This document shows, piece after piece, positions 31,780 to 42,773 of a DNA stretch of 64,000 nt; the first letter of the stretch is position 1; every line of letters starts with the position of its first letter. The notes beneath the pieces are model-generated. The model was not told the origin of the DNA, made no database searches, and saw only the letters and a program-made list of their open reading frames with translations. The position numbers and the translations under genes are program-made. The DNA lies in assembly GCA_965153355.1 (NCBI GenBank), contig OZ231127.1, positions 11,594,001 to 11,658,000 of the forward strand. Direction: 5' to 3'. Source of the stretch: Flaccisagitta enflata (lineage: Eukaryota > Chaetognatha > Sagittoidea > Aphragmophora).

Positions 31780-32845
31780 TTGTCGGGAAAAAAGTCAAAG
31801 TCAGTCTTCAATGTTTTGACATATTTGAGAAAAACATGGTTTTCATTTTCTAATGGGAAAGTTAAAGCTCTTGACAGAACGATTGGTCCCTCAAAAGAAA
31901 TTGATAGGGTAAGTAAATTTGATAATTTTCTTTCATTTGGCGCCAAGCACAATGATCTACAACAAATATTTTAGAGTTATGATTTTTTAACGATTAATTC
32001 TTTCAAAAATTCTAATTGAATTTTTTTAGATCTTTTATGATTTTAAGTAAAATCAATAAAAGAGTGTATCTATATTTGTTTGAGCATGCAAATACAAGAA
32101 AATGTGCTTATGAGCATAGCTGCTCATCATAGAGAGTGTTTTTAAGTATTCTAGGTCATTGATTTTATATACAATAAATGATAAAAAGTTTTGATAAATG
32201 TTTAAGCAAGCACATTCAAGAAAGCATGTTATTGAGCATAGTTGATAATCTGATTGAGTAATTTTGAGTATTTCAGCTCATCTACCTCGTCTGGCTCAGT
32301 CCTTTTTTTTTTCTGATTTTCAGTGCAATCAATACATACAACTGCTCTTTATGTAATTTAACAAAGAAAAAAGATTGCAGTGACAGAAAACATAAGTTTG
32401 ATGGAGAGTGGCCAATGCTTATGACTTTATTCCTCACGGCGATAGCCGCCATTACTGGTATTGTTGTATTTTAGTACCTAAGTGCTGCTCCTGCAAGACC
32501 GTCCGCGACCTTTGCCCATGTCTTTGGCTGGTTTTTGGTTGATTTAATTGCTCCCAGCTTTAGCTTCTACTTTCAGTATTCAATCTATAGGTTTTAGACA
32601 CTGCCCGTCTTGAGGTTCTCAAAAATGACAAAATTAGTACTAAGTGATAAGTAGATACCCTTTTTTTTATAAGAATGTTAGTTTTTTCGAAGACTTCATG
32701 TTACTATCTTCACCAAAAGAAACGCGACACCCTGGGAATGGTATGATTTATTTACTATACTCTGAAAACCAGGGGCGTATTTGACGGGGCGTCAGGGGCA
32801 GCAGCTGCTGCCCTTTTTGTTGGGGCACAAATCCCATCGGGTCAC

Positions 32846-32849
<4 letters not shown>
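31780..32849. other. No gene; degenerate repeats
   Basis: A loose two-copy repeat of about 125 bp lies near 32060-32290 (GAGCATGCAAATACAAGAAA / AAGCACATTCAAGAAAGCA). An isolated F-like end (TTTTTTTTATAAGAATGTTAG) is near 32670. ATAAAAGAGTGTA near 32057 also resembles an F end. Confidence 0.45.
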
Positions 32850-32897
<48 letters not shown>

Positions 32898-32972
32898 CAG
32901 AGAGACAGAGAGAGAAAAAGAGACAGAGAGAGACAGAGAGAGAAAAAGAGACAGAGAGAAATATAGAAAGAG
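32850..32972. repeat. (GA)n and (GACA)n microsatellite
   Basis: GAGA run followed by GAGAGACAGAGAGACAG and AGAGAGAAAAAGAGACAG compound repeats. Confidence 0.97.
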
Positions 32973-33106
32973 AGAAAGTGAAAGAGGTTCAACTCAATTC
33001 TGCCTTTCCTAAGGCAACACAAAAAACAAAACAAGGAGCTCATTTTCAGTCATTTGTGTTCAATTTCTGCCTTTTGTTCAAAAAGTGGAAATTAGGTGAA
33101 ATTTTT

Positions 33107-33257
33107 AGTAGGGGACACACAACTCTACACCTTGCCGTGCCGGTTGATCCGTTCATTGGTCGGTTGGTCCATCACATTTTTGAATTCCGAGTGGTTTTTG
33201 CATTACTGCTCATGCCCAACTGTCTGCGACTGGACTGCTGTGTATCCGGCCTTTTTT
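33107..33257 (+). mobile_element. B element, degenerate
   Basis: AGTAGGGGACACACAACT in place of the hairpin, CTTGCCGTGCCGGTTGATCC, GAATTCCGAGTGG, CTGTCTGCGACTGG and TGTGTATCCGGCC end. The middle resembles the copies at 48896, 49219 and 57646. Confidence 0.68.
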
Positions 33258-33354
33258 TATTTCAAACAGGAAGATAACAAACATTGTGGACATGCATAAT
33301 AAAAAAGGACCTTTGATACAAGAGACCACGTCATGAACACTTTTCACCATAAAA

Positions 33355-33431
33355 CATGGCCGGATACATAGCAATCTGGTTGGGGATGGTTGGGCAGGAG
33401 CAATAATGCAAGAACCACTCATAATTTCAGA
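33355..33431 (-). mobile_element. B element, 3' fragment
   Basis: On minus: GAGTGGTTCTTGCATTATTG, CTCCTGCCCAACC and GCTATGTATCCGGCCATG. Same subtype as the copy at 33107, opposite strand. Confidence 0.6.
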
Positions 33432-33972
33432 AACAGTTCAACAAAAAGTTTGAAGAAGAGGAGGTTGAACACAAAGAAGAAGGTTAGAAAGAAATGGAGG
33501 ACGGAGATGATAATCAACCATTGATGATTGCAAGAAATCAATGAAAAAAACTAAACCATCTTAAATCTTAAAAACCCATCTAAAAAAAAAAATCTTAAAT
33601 CTTTAAAAAAAAAGAAAAAAAACATCTTAAATCTTAAAAAAGAAAAAGAAAAAAAAACAGAATTACCAAAAAAAAACATCTTAAATCTTAAAAAAAAAAA
33701 AAGAAAAAGAATTAACAAAAAGAAAAAACAAACACAAGAAAGACAAAAAACAAAAAATCACATTTTTTTTGGAAGAAAAAAGAACATTTGTGGAAAGTTA
33801 ATCAAGGCAGAAAAAAAAAGCAGTGAAAATAACAATGGATTGAAAAACCCAAAACTACACAAAAACAAACAAATTTTTTTTTACATAAACAAAAAAGATG
33901 TTTATAAAATGAGAATAAAATGTGGGAGCAAAAACAACAATTGTAGAACATAATTGACCGTTTATCATCTTC
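33432..33972. repeat. A-rich stretch with CATCTTAAATCTTAAAAA repeats
   Basis: Repeated ATCTTAAATCTTAAAAA words at 33560-33700 within a strongly A-rich strand. No gene on its own; it immediately precedes the ORF at 33987. Confidence 0.7.
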
Positions 33973-33986
33973 AGGAGCATTCAAAA

Positions 33987-34688
33987 ATGGAATTTCCTTT
34001 CATTACCGAGCTTATGCATATATGCCTCTATAATATGCAATCACTGAAAGACTTTCTACACAAAATGAATCTTGAAGTGAAAAATGAAAAAAGTTTTGAA
34101 ATGTTAACTAATCTAATGAAGGATGGCTTTCTTTCAAAAAATATCTTTCAGAAACTTTATGAAATAAACTGTGTCCAAAATATACCATTTTTCATTAAAA
34201 TACTCCAATTAAAAGAAGAAAGACAAATTTTTTTGGCTACAAACCAAGACAAAAACAAAACCATATTCAATAAAAGACAGAGTTGGTATTATGTACCAGG
34301 TATAGCAACCACTACGCCAGGGGTCAACAAAGAATTGTTTGAAGACCAAACTCCTAATCATTTGCTTGTGTTTAATTCAAAAAATAAACCAGAAAATTTT
34401 GTGTATTGGACTGCAAGTATTCTCTATGAATTTTGCACAGTCTCCACGATAAATATTTTCAAAAATTTTTGCAGTGGATCAGTTGGAAAGTTGAAAATTG
34501 AGATACATCTTCATACTGACAAGCAGTGTCAAATTCTATTATACCATGGAGAAGAGAAAAAATTTCAAAATCATACTTTACTTCTAATTGAAGCTATGAA
34601 ATCCTCTATATCAAACAACCTAAAATTAAAACTTTATCTAACATACTCATATATGGAAAATAACAATTTTCTTGGTGATTTCACTTAA
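33987..34688 (+). CDS. Unrecognised 233-residue protein, possible death-fold N-terminus
   Basis: An open frame in very A-rich DNA, starting at AAAATGG and ending in TAA; an acceptor-like TTATCATCTTCAG lies just upstream, so it may be a last exon. Residues about 1-75 (LKDFLHKMNLEV, MLTNLMKDGFLSKNIFQKLY, FFIKILQ) recall the helices of death-effector domains. This rests on hydrophobic spacing only and is a guess. The remainder contains WYYVPGIATTTPG and IEIHLHTDKQCQILLYHGEE and matches nothing I know. Codon use follows the local AT bias. No transmembrane segment is obvious. Confidence 0.5.
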   Translation: MEFPFITELMHICLYNMQSLKDFLHKMNLEVKNEKSFEMLTNLMKDGFLSKNIFQKLYEINCVQNIPFFIKILQLKEERQIFLATNQDKNKTIFNKRQSWYYVPGIATTTPGVNKELFEDQTPNHLLVFNSKNKPENFVYWTASILYEFCTVSTINIFKNFCSGSVGKLKIEIHLHTDKQCQILLYHGEEKKFQNHTLLLIEAMKSSISNNLKLKLYLTYSYMENNNFLGDFT

Positions 34689-35280
34689 TTACAAAACTGC
34701 AAGAAATAAAAAGAAAAAAATCAACAAAACAATAAGTTAACCAAAAAAAAAAGAAAACATTCAAAAACCTATTAGATAAATTACAAAACGAAAAAAACCG
34801 TTTGCAACAAAGAATCCACAACAAATAACCTTTTTCACCAAAGAATCCACACATCCCACTTGCAAAAGGTAATTATTAACTGAAAATAATTTGTTCTCAT
34901 GAGAGGTTTTTTAAGTGTGAAAACAGTGCTACTTTAAACCATAATAATATATCAATTAGTAGTTTTTCTGGAAAAAATTAAATTTGTCTTTTTCAATGAA
35001 GGTCGGCTTTGTTATTAAGGCAAAAAAAAAAATGATGAGAAACGCTGCTTCTTATATTTTATTATTATTATTATTATTTATTATTTAGGCATAATGAATC
35101 GCAAAGTGAAGAGACAATAAAATCCATATCACGGTTACGGTACAGCCATGGAAATGCTCACAAAGTCGATACAACTTGTTTCTAGTGAGGTCCAATTTCT
35201 TCTTGAAACTGTCAGCTTCTTTTTCCAATATCAGCATCCCTATCTTTCCACCTATAATTATTGGCTCCGAGTTCAATCCT
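34689..35280. other. No gene recognised
   Basis: AT-rich, with TTATTATTATTATT near 35060. A 63-codon minus-strand frame (35085-35276) is protein-like (KIGMLILEKEADSFKKKLDL) but has no support. Confidence 0.35.
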
Positions 35281-35640
35281 CATAAAGGTTATGATAGGAT
35301 TTTGAGTTGTAAAAAATCTCTTTTTGGAAACTGAATTTAGCCCTATTATGTCAACAATTGTCAAGAATATATGAAAGTTCACATCACTAAAAACTTATCA
35401 ACATAACTCCAATTCTTAAAGATTCATACTCAAAAAAGTCACAAACTGGTTTATTCTTTGAACCATTTCATTGGTCAGAATAGACTAAACAGTTTGCTTC
35501 TTCAACCGTGAACCCTCACTGACTAGTAAATACACATACCACCCCTAGTTTTTCTAAAAACAGAATCTGAAAAACAATTTTCCTCAATCTAACCCAAAAA
35601 GTAGTTAAAACAATGATTATTACTTTTGTTTTCAATGGAA
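35281..35640 (+). repeat. Segmental duplicate of 42160-42600
   Basis: Shares ATGTCAACAATTGTCAAGAA, ACATCACTAAAAACTTATCA, GGTTTATTCTTTGA, CATTTCATTG and TGAACCCTCACTGA in the same order as 42160-42600, with indels. Confidence 0.85.
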
Positions 35641-35800
35641 TTTAAATGTTTTTAATTCATTGTTTTTAATTTATATGTTTTTTTAAAGAATTTCAAAGTG
35701 ATTCTTCTTGTGTGACCTGCTGTGTGTTGGCCTGCTAGGTTTCATCATTTTAACTTCAACATTCACTCACTCTTTTCTGTCTTTTATTTCTATCTTCTAC

Positions 35801-35812
35801 TCTCTCTCTCTG

Positions 35813-35861
<49 letters not shown>

Positions 35862-35886
35862 GTCTCTCTGTCTCTCTGTCTCTCTG

Positions 35887-35929
<43 letters not shown>

Positions 35930-35990
35930 GCTCAACAATTTTGTTTTTTACTTTTTAAATGACATCCAGTCCTCCTGTTTTTCTCTCTCT

Positions 35991-36076
<86 letters not shown>

Positions 36077-36160
36077 CTCTCTCTCTCTCTCTCTCAAGGC
36101 TCAACAATTTTGTTTTTTACTTTTTAAATGACATCCAGTCCTCCTGTTTATCTTTCAGAG
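35801..36160. repeat. (CT)n tracts in a duplicated 169-bp unit
   Basis: CT and CTCTGT tracts at 35801-35926 and 35983-36096 are each followed by AAGGCTCAACAATTTTGTTT and ATGACATCCAGTCCTCCTGT, so the flank duplicated with the tract. Confidence 0.92.
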
Positions 36161-36362
36161 TGGTTAATGTTTAGAGCATAATTTCTCTCTGTTTTACCCC
36201 ACCTTCCCCTACCTCAATGATTTTCCATGATTTTCTAATTTTCAATATGTGCCATTATATCATATTAGTTATGTTGAAAATTTTCAAAAGCCATATCTGA
36301 AAACAATATGTTGCCATGTCGTTGCTTGGATTCTTCAATGAATCTTCATTCCCACTTTTTTA

Positions 36363-36571
36363 ATTGCGGACACGCAACTCTATAAGAGGCTTTGTCCATC
36401 CGTCCGTCCGTCCGTCCGTTGGTCCGTGGTCATCGAGTTGATAAGTGGGAAAACTCGCACTTTTGATACATTTTGCATATGTTTGAGTGTTGGGGGTGGG
36501 TTTGGGTGTGGATGGGGGTTGGATGCCCCTGCCCACCCGTCCGCAACAATATTGTGACCCCGCGTCACTTC
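36363..36571 (+). mobile_element. B2 element, full length
   Basis: AATTGCGGACACGCAACT tip, CTATAAGAGGCTTTGTCC, (CCGT)n, GGGGTTGGATGCCCCTGCCC, subterminal GTCCGCAACA, then hairpin GTGACCCCGCGTCAC and TTCTTTT end. Best example of the B2 layout. Confidence 0.88.
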
Positions 36572-37494
36572 TTTTCTTTTCCATCCAAAATTATTCTTTT
36601 ATAAACATTTAAAAAACTTGAAATTTTCTTACCTCTGGCAAATGTGTGATGGGTGACAAGTGGAGTAATTCACCCAACTTAAACAAAAAAGAAAAACAAA
36701 CAGAAACATTAGGACCAGAAAAAGATTTTGAAATATCTTTTTTATCTTCTTGTTTGATAAAGATATTATTAGAATATTTTGCACTTTATTTATGTTGAAT
36801 CAATTTATTTATTTACAAATGCATTTATCCATAATAGTTACCACCCCTCTAGGTTAAAATGGGGTCCCAGCTTTCATTTCAGAGGTAATATAACGACTTA
36901 AGCCTTTTGGCTAGCTGTTCAAAGCAAAAAAAGGTAAAATTTTTCTAAACTACAGGTAGCATGGGTCCAATGAAGTCAAGGTATACAGGCGGCTGGATGA
37001 TATGAAAATTGTATACTATAAACATAGGCCGTTTTCAACTAAGGGGTGAAAAGAGAATAAAAAATAGATTTATAAAGGTCAATAAAATCAATGATAATCA
37101 TTGAAATAACAAAAAACTATGATTGATGACTAGATAAATCTATTCTAAGACAGTTGCAATATGTTTATCACAGTTTTATAAAACTGCTATATGTGATTGT
37201 TCAAAATCATAATTTACTGCAATATGCAAATGAGCTTTTTGGACTTTTTAGCTTATGTATCTCCATCATTACGGAAAGCCAACAATTCACAACATAGATG
37301 CAATCTTATTCAAAGTAATTGCTATATCAGTGTATCAGTTTGGCAGTTGTATGTCAAATAAAGGTGAACGTTGAAAGGAAAATGATACTACATAATGAAT
37401 GGCTTTGTTGATGTAGGGTGCACATTCACACATTAAATCAATGTATTGTAGACTATTATCTGTGTAAAAGAAAAGCATGCTAACAGCATGTATT
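36572..37494. other. No gene recognised
   Basis: AT-rich, unique-looking sequence without motif, RNA gene or long frame. Confidence 0.4.
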
Positions 37495-38345
37495 AGTCGC
37501 AAAAGCGTTTCATGGGCAGCGCTACCCGATGCCCCTTAGTGTTAGTGGGAATGAGATGATGAGAGGGGCAACGGCCCCAAAGGGGCCGATGACCTATGAT
37601 TCCACAAAGGGCAAATTTCTCTGGTTTGAGAAGCTGCGTTGGGGGGCTGAGAAGCCTGATTTTGGGTTTGAGAGGCGTGGTTTGGGGTCTGAGATGCTTG
37701 ATTTGGGGTCTGAAAGGCCTGATTTGGGGTCTGAATGGCCAGTGCTAGGGTCTGAGAGGCCTGATTTGGGATCTGAGAGGCCTTTTTGGGCAGCGGCCCC
37801 AAAGGGTCGATGTCCTGTAGGACACAGGGGTGAATTTCCATAATTCCGTCTTTCCATCCTTCCATCCGTCCGTCCTTCCGTCTGTCCCCCCCCCCCCCGA
37901 AGCTTCCCTATTGAAGGCCCCAAAGGGCCGATGTCCTGTAGGACACAGGGGTGAATTTCCATATGTCTGTCCTTCCGTCCTTCCATCCGTCCGTCCTTCC
38001 GTCCGTCCCCCCCCGCCGAAGCTTCCCTAATGAATAACATGGCGAAATTGATAAGATGCAAACTTCGCATTGAATATCATTGGAAATTGATGATAAGTTT
38101 AAAAATGTGAAATTCCCATTGAATAATATGGCAAATTGATGAGAAATTGAAAAAATGCAAAACTCCCATTGAATATTATGGAAAATATGCCCTCTCAGGA
38201 TGTATGGAAATTCACCCCTGTGTCCTACAGGACATCGGCCCTTTGGGGCCACTGCCCTGCTTTAAATCCACTTCTTCAGCTTTTACTCCATGCAGGGCAT
38301 CGGGTACCGCTGACCATGTGCAATCCTTGGATGACTTGTTAGGGT
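37495..38345. mobile_element. A-family composite (A2 and A3)
   Basis: Left end TAGTCGCAAAAGCGTTTC and GGGCAGCGCTACCCGATG. An A2-like block precedes a 21-bp minisatellite (GAGGCCTGATTTGGGGTCT). A new tip TTTTTGGGCAGCGGCCCC starts at 37784. Two direct copies of the A3 block (37795 and 37915, each with GATGTCCTGTAGGACACAGG) follow. A CCCATTGAATAATATGG core leads to the inverted block and tail GGGTACCGCTGACCATGTGC. Confidence 0.78.
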
Positions 38346-38499
38346 CTGAAAGCCCTACTTGGGGTCTGAGAGGCATGATTTAGGGTCTGGGTGGCCTGAT
38401 TTGGGGTCTGAGAGGCCTGATTTGGGTCAGGCCTGATTTGGGTCAGGTCTGTTTTGAGGCTTTGAGGGGGGGGGGACGGGCACACGGAAACCAGAGAAA
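38346..38499. repeat. Orphan A-type minisatellite
   Basis: GGGTCTGAGAGGCCTGATTT units continue after the A tail and end in a poly-G run and GGGCACACGG. Probably the core of a further, truncated A element. Confidence 0.6.
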
Positions 38500-39265
38500 A
38501 TTGTACTGAAAACTATTTCTAATTTCATGATGGAGAGTACAGTGCAGAGAAGCAAAAACGAACAATTTTGCCTAAATTTTTGATAACCACTTTGGGCATC
38601 ATCATCAGAGGCAGAATGAGAGAAAGAGAGAGAGGATGGGAATCTAAAGGGGAAAGAGAGACAATTGGGGATTGGAGAGAGAGGACTGCTCAGAGGAGAG
38701 AGACAGATGGATTAGTCAAATGACCAGAAAGCCCACGAAGGGCTGGACCCCCGCCCCCCTGCTGCACTAGCTGCACTAGTCCATGATGTTGAAGATGGGA
38801 TTCCATGCATCGGTTTTAACTTATGACCCCCAGTCTTCGTTCATCCATCTTCCTGGTCTACAATTTTCTTTTTTTATCTCGAGAGCTTCCTCGACTTTGA
38901 GGTTGTAGTCCAGTTATTTTTTGTTTTTTGTCTGTCATAGTTTGGACGACTTCAAAGTTGGATATATCAAATGGCTCATCACAGTCCTAATAGTGTTGAC
39001 TTATGCCACTGTGGGACCAATTGCCTTTCTCAATGGCGCGTTGGTGTTCTCGCCATCTGTTCTCATAGCAACGGCGAGTTTGGCCACTATAGACCTTGTT
39101 GCATTTAGGGCATATGTGCTTGTATATCCCTGGTTTTGAAGCCGGGTCAATTTTACTTTTATTTTTGCTGCACAGTATATCTTTAAGTTTTGTGCCAGAT
39201 GTGAAGCATGTGTGACAGAAAAGATTGTTGCCTATGTTTAAATGTAGGAAAGGGGCCCGCGCCAA
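38500..39265 (-). pseudogene. Penelope-like retroelement 3' end with GIY-YIG endonuclease relic
   Basis: The minus frame 38987-39265 reads GIYKHICPKCNKVYSGQT followed by RRCYENRWREHQRAI. This is the GIY-YIG endonuclease of Penelope-like elements, including the CxxC preceding it. Further 3' in another frame comes DYNLKVEEALEIKKENC and GRWMNEDWGS, the conserved PLE C-terminus. The downstream UTR contains GATGATGATGCCCAAAGTGG. The frames are broken by at least one shift. The reverse transcriptase part is missing, so the copy is 5'-truncated near 39260, as is usual for retroelements. Confidence 0.85.
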
Positions 39266-39385
39266 TTCAAAGGAGTTCCAAGGCTAAATTTTTTTCATGG
39301 ACTATCTGTGAACATGATTTTGGGCCGTATCCCTCTGTAGAGAACTTTTCTATGAAATTGCATTAGTCTCAATGATAATAGCAGC

Positions 39386-39716
39386 AAAATCGCTAGCACC
39401 CCTACCCACAGCTTAGATGGACAATATTATACGGACAACAGAGGTATTTGGCGGCTTATCCCAATACTATCCCCGTCATCGAGGCGTTTTTCAAATTTCC
39501 TCATAGTTCTGAAAATATTGGTCATTAATTAGCAAAATCAACACCTCGGAAAATGCCCATTTTTTGCCCTAAGAAAGGCTGTATCTTCAAAACTTGGTTG
39601 AATTTAAGAATTCGACTTGATGGCGGGAATTGAATTGGGATAAGTTGTTGAGCGCCACCTTCATTATCCATGTGCTAATAACCATTTGAGCTGCAGGTAG
39701 GGATGCTAGCGATTTT
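39386..39716. mobile_element. Possible MITE with a 30-bp TIR
   Basis: GCAAAATCGCTAGCACCCCT plus ACCCACAGCT is mirrored at the right by AGCTGCAGGTAGGGATGC plus TAGCGATTTTG, with a few mismatches. Target duplication not clear; no coding capacity. Confidence 0.55.
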
Positions 39717-39894
39717 GACTGCCCCTCTCACTGTAATGTCATTGGCTCTGTAATTGTTGTTAGGCTACTTTATAGCCTTATTGAATGATTTAAAAAATTG
39801 TATTTTTATATGAATTGTTGTTCCCCTGAAGAAAAACTTACCATTCAATGCACAACAATCATTCCAGGAATTGGGTCTTTTTATTGAAATGCAA

Positions 39895-40302
39895 TATCGT
39901 CATGGACAGGTGGGCAAGGGCCCAAAACCCCCTTCCACACCTCTACACACATGCACGGCCTCTCAAATGTGCATTTTCACATACTTTGACTCATGCATTG
40001 CAGGTAAAAGAGTCTTGTGCAAGCGACTTAAAGGGCAAAGCTTTTGCTTTTTTAGTAGGTCTGTCTGCGTTTGTCCATGAGTTTGCCCATCTTTCCCCCC
40101 CTCAGACCACAAATCAATCTATCAAAGGTTTATATCAGCCCTCTTAAGCCCTATATCAGCTTCCTTGTGCATCAAATCAGCCTACTCAGTCCTCAAAACA
40201 GCCCTCTCAAACCTCAGGAGTCAGGACCTTGTATTCTACAGGACTTATCTCTATCAGGGCCCTTCCAAAAGTCAAATTTGTGTGTCCGCGACTAAAAAGA
40301 GA
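39895..40302 (-). mobile_element. Decayed B element with a decayed A inside
   Basis: On minus it opens AGTCGCGGACACACAAAT. The other B half, with GACAGGTGGGCAAGGGCCC, is at 39900. Between them (about 40085-40275) lie A-like pieces CTTGTATTCTACAGGACTT and AGGGCCCTTCCAAAAG. Both are degenerate. Confidence 0.5.
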
Positions 40303-40360
40303 TATATGATCATGAAGCTGTAATTAAGGGCTATAAGAAGAAAATTCCCCAACAATTTTT

Positions 40361-40930
40361 AGTCGCGTGAACGCGACTCTAGAAGCTGCTATGTCGGTCG
40401 GTCTGTTGGTCGGTCTGTTGGTCGGTCCGTCACATTTTTGAAATATAGGCTTTATAGTCGTTTTAAAGGTTATTGAAGGTTATTAAAGGTAATTCTAGGT
40501 AATTTTTGGTAATCATAGGTAATTCTAGGTAATTATAGGTAATTATAGGTAAATATAGGTATTTTAGTAATTTGTATCTTACGAGTAAGAAAAGTTGTCT
40601 GGTACCATAAATTGAGGTGATCATAGGAAATATAGGAAATAATGGGTAATTATAGGTGATTAAAGATAATTTTTGGTAATTTAATGTAATCGCAGGTAAT
40701 TTTAGGTATTTATAGGTAGTTGTAGGTAAATGTGGGTAATTATAGGAAGATATAGGTACTTAGTTATCTTCATTATCTTTATTACCTTAATTACCTTAAT
40801 AAGCTTAATTACCTTAATTACCTTAATTAGCTTAATTAGCTTAATTACCTTAATTACCTTAATTACCTTAATAACCTTTATTACCTTTATTACCCTTATT
40901 ACCACGCGACTAAGGTTTGTTGACCTTGTT
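40361..40930 (+). mobile_element. B1 element with a TAGGTAATT / TTACCTTAA core
   Basis: AGTCGCGTGAACGCGACT tip, GGTCTGTTGGTCGG tract and CACATTTTTGAAATA. Then TAGGTAATTA units (40450-40750) are followed by their inverted counterpart ACCTTAATTA (40770-40900). The 3' end ACCACGCGACTAAGG with GACCTTGTTT is intact. The core is therefore a large foldback as well as tandem. Confidence 0.82.
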
Positions 40931-41260
40931 TTCATTCTTTTTTTCTTTTTTGCAACTTATGACTCAAATGATATTAGATGGATTTGCAGAAAATAGCAAC
41001 AGTTTGAAAGTTCATGAAATGAATTTTTTGAAAGTGTTTTTTTTAGTTTTTTTTTTGTTTACAAACAAATCAAAATTCATCAACCAAAAATTTGGCCTCA
41101 GGAACGTTAAAACTAGTGGATTCCCTTTTTTATACAAACAACCTGTACAAAACTGCTCAAAACCTGTCAATATTGTTAGAATAAACTCCAGATCAGTAAA
41201 AATGGCATCTGTGTGATAATTGATATGGAGCAGATGTTACACCAACAGTAAAAGCGGGGT
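40931..41260. other. No gene recognised
   Basis: AT-rich sequence; a 99-codon low-complexity frame (40917-41216) is not supported. Confidence 0.35.
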
Positions 41261-41449
41261 AACAATATTGTCGCAGATTGGTGGGCAGAGGCATCCAACC
41301 CCCACTCCCCAACCCCAACCCCCCACACACAAACCTCAAGAATGCTCATTTTTTTCCCCTTCCTACTAGATTACCATTACCACGGACAGATGGATAGACC
41401 GACTAAGCGATGAAAAAATCTTTTATGTAGTCGCTCACCTGCAACCAAA
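41261..41449 (-). mobile_element. B2 element, degenerate
   Basis: AACAATATTGTCGCAGATTG, GGGCAGAGGCATCCAACCCC, a short CGGTCTATCCATCTGTCCG tract (minus) and a degenerate hairpin ending GCAACCAAAAA. Confidence 0.68.
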
Positions 41450-41469
41450 AATGGGCCAAAAATGGCATT

Positions 41470-41780
41470 TTGAGCCTAATGTGCTCAATTAGGCTCTTAA
41501 ATGGTGCTGTAAACTGATGAGGAATTCTTTTAGACCATTTTCTACAGCAGAATTGGTTTCCCTCTCCCAGATAAAGTAAAATAATTCATGCAACTGCCAT
41601 AACTACCTTATTTAGCCGCTTTTTCTACTAAAAAAGGCCAAAATGCCTGATCAGGGCCTTATTTATGGTGGTTGTTGATCAAGACAATTGTTGGAGACCA
41701 TTTTTGACAGCAGATTCGGATTCCTCACCCTAAAAATAGTATAATTACTACTGTTTACACCATTAGTACCGCCTTAAAGG
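41470..41780 (+). repeat. Two-copy degenerate tandem repeat
   Basis: TTAGACCATTTTCTACAGCA with GAATTGGTTTCCCTC is echoed by TTGGAGACCATTTTTGACAG with CAGATTCGGATTCCTCACCC about 175 bp later. TAACACCCCTTAC at about 41839 matches the tip of the MITE at 57660, but I found no partner end. Confidence 0.55.
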
Positions 41781-42159
41781 CGTTTACACCCCAAAAAAAG
41801 CCAAAAATGCTTCGGTCAAATCGAGGATGACAAATCGCGTAACACCCCTTACACAAAATGGGACAGTGCTACCCGGTATCAAACAAAATATGCACTTTTT
41901 TTGCGATGAACAGTCAGTCAAAACACCAATGATGCTTTTCCACCTCTGAAATGGACGTTTTGGGCTAGATGGGTCCTAACTATCCATAACTTCCTATTTC
42001 CCCTCCTTTATTCTTCCTTTTAGTTTTCTAAAAGAATTATATTTCTATCTTTGTGTTTACTTTGTCTTTACTTTGTCTTTACTACTTTTTCAGGCTTTGC
42101 ATTTATTTGCAAACACTATCACCATCTCTACCTCTCCATCCATGATTAAAGGCTGTAAT
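41781..42159. other. No gene recognised
   Basis: AT-rich; only TTTACTTTGTCTTTACTTTG short tandem words were noticed. Confidence 0.35.
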
Positions 42160-42600
42160 TTCATTCATTATCAAGGCTATGATAGGATTTTGACTTGGGA
42201 AATGTCAACAATTGTCAAGAATACATCACTAAAAACTTATCAACATATCTCCAATTCTTAAAAATTCAAATGCAGAAAAGTTACATGCTGGTTTATTCTT
42301 TGATCCATTTCATTGCACAAAATAAATCAAACAGTTTGCTACTTTAACTATTTGTCACTTTATCTCACTTATTTCTCCCTCACAGACACAGAATTCTATA
42401 TATTGCTGTGTAAATTCATAAGTCAATAATATGAAAGAAGAAACAATATCCCACAATATACTCAAACTGGAAGAAAGGAATAATATCCCTCACTATACCC
42501 AAACTGGAATAAATAGAAGAGAGCCTTATGAACCCTCACTGATTAATCAAAACACATACCACTCCTAGTTTTTATAACCCAAAAGCAAAATATTTTAGAT
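42160..42600 (+). repeat. Segmental duplicate of 35281-35640
   Basis: See the entry at 35281; GGCTATGATAGGATTTTGA through TACCACTCCTAGTTTTTAT is shared. This copy carries an extra insertion of about 120 bp. Confidence 0.85.
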
Positions 42601-42773
42601 TTTATATTTTTAATTTGAATGTTTCTAATGGAATTTGAATTTATTATTTTTTTGTGCATCTTTTCATCATTTTCAATTTGTTCCATTATTTTTGGTTTTG
42701 ATCCAGTCTATATCAAGCCGCTTCAGACTTTTTTCTTTTCACCCGGAGTGATATTCCATTTTCTCCCATTATT

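Noticed and set aside
38921-39139. Plus-strand 72-codon frame
   Set aside because: Antisense shadow of the Penelope GIY-YIG relic.
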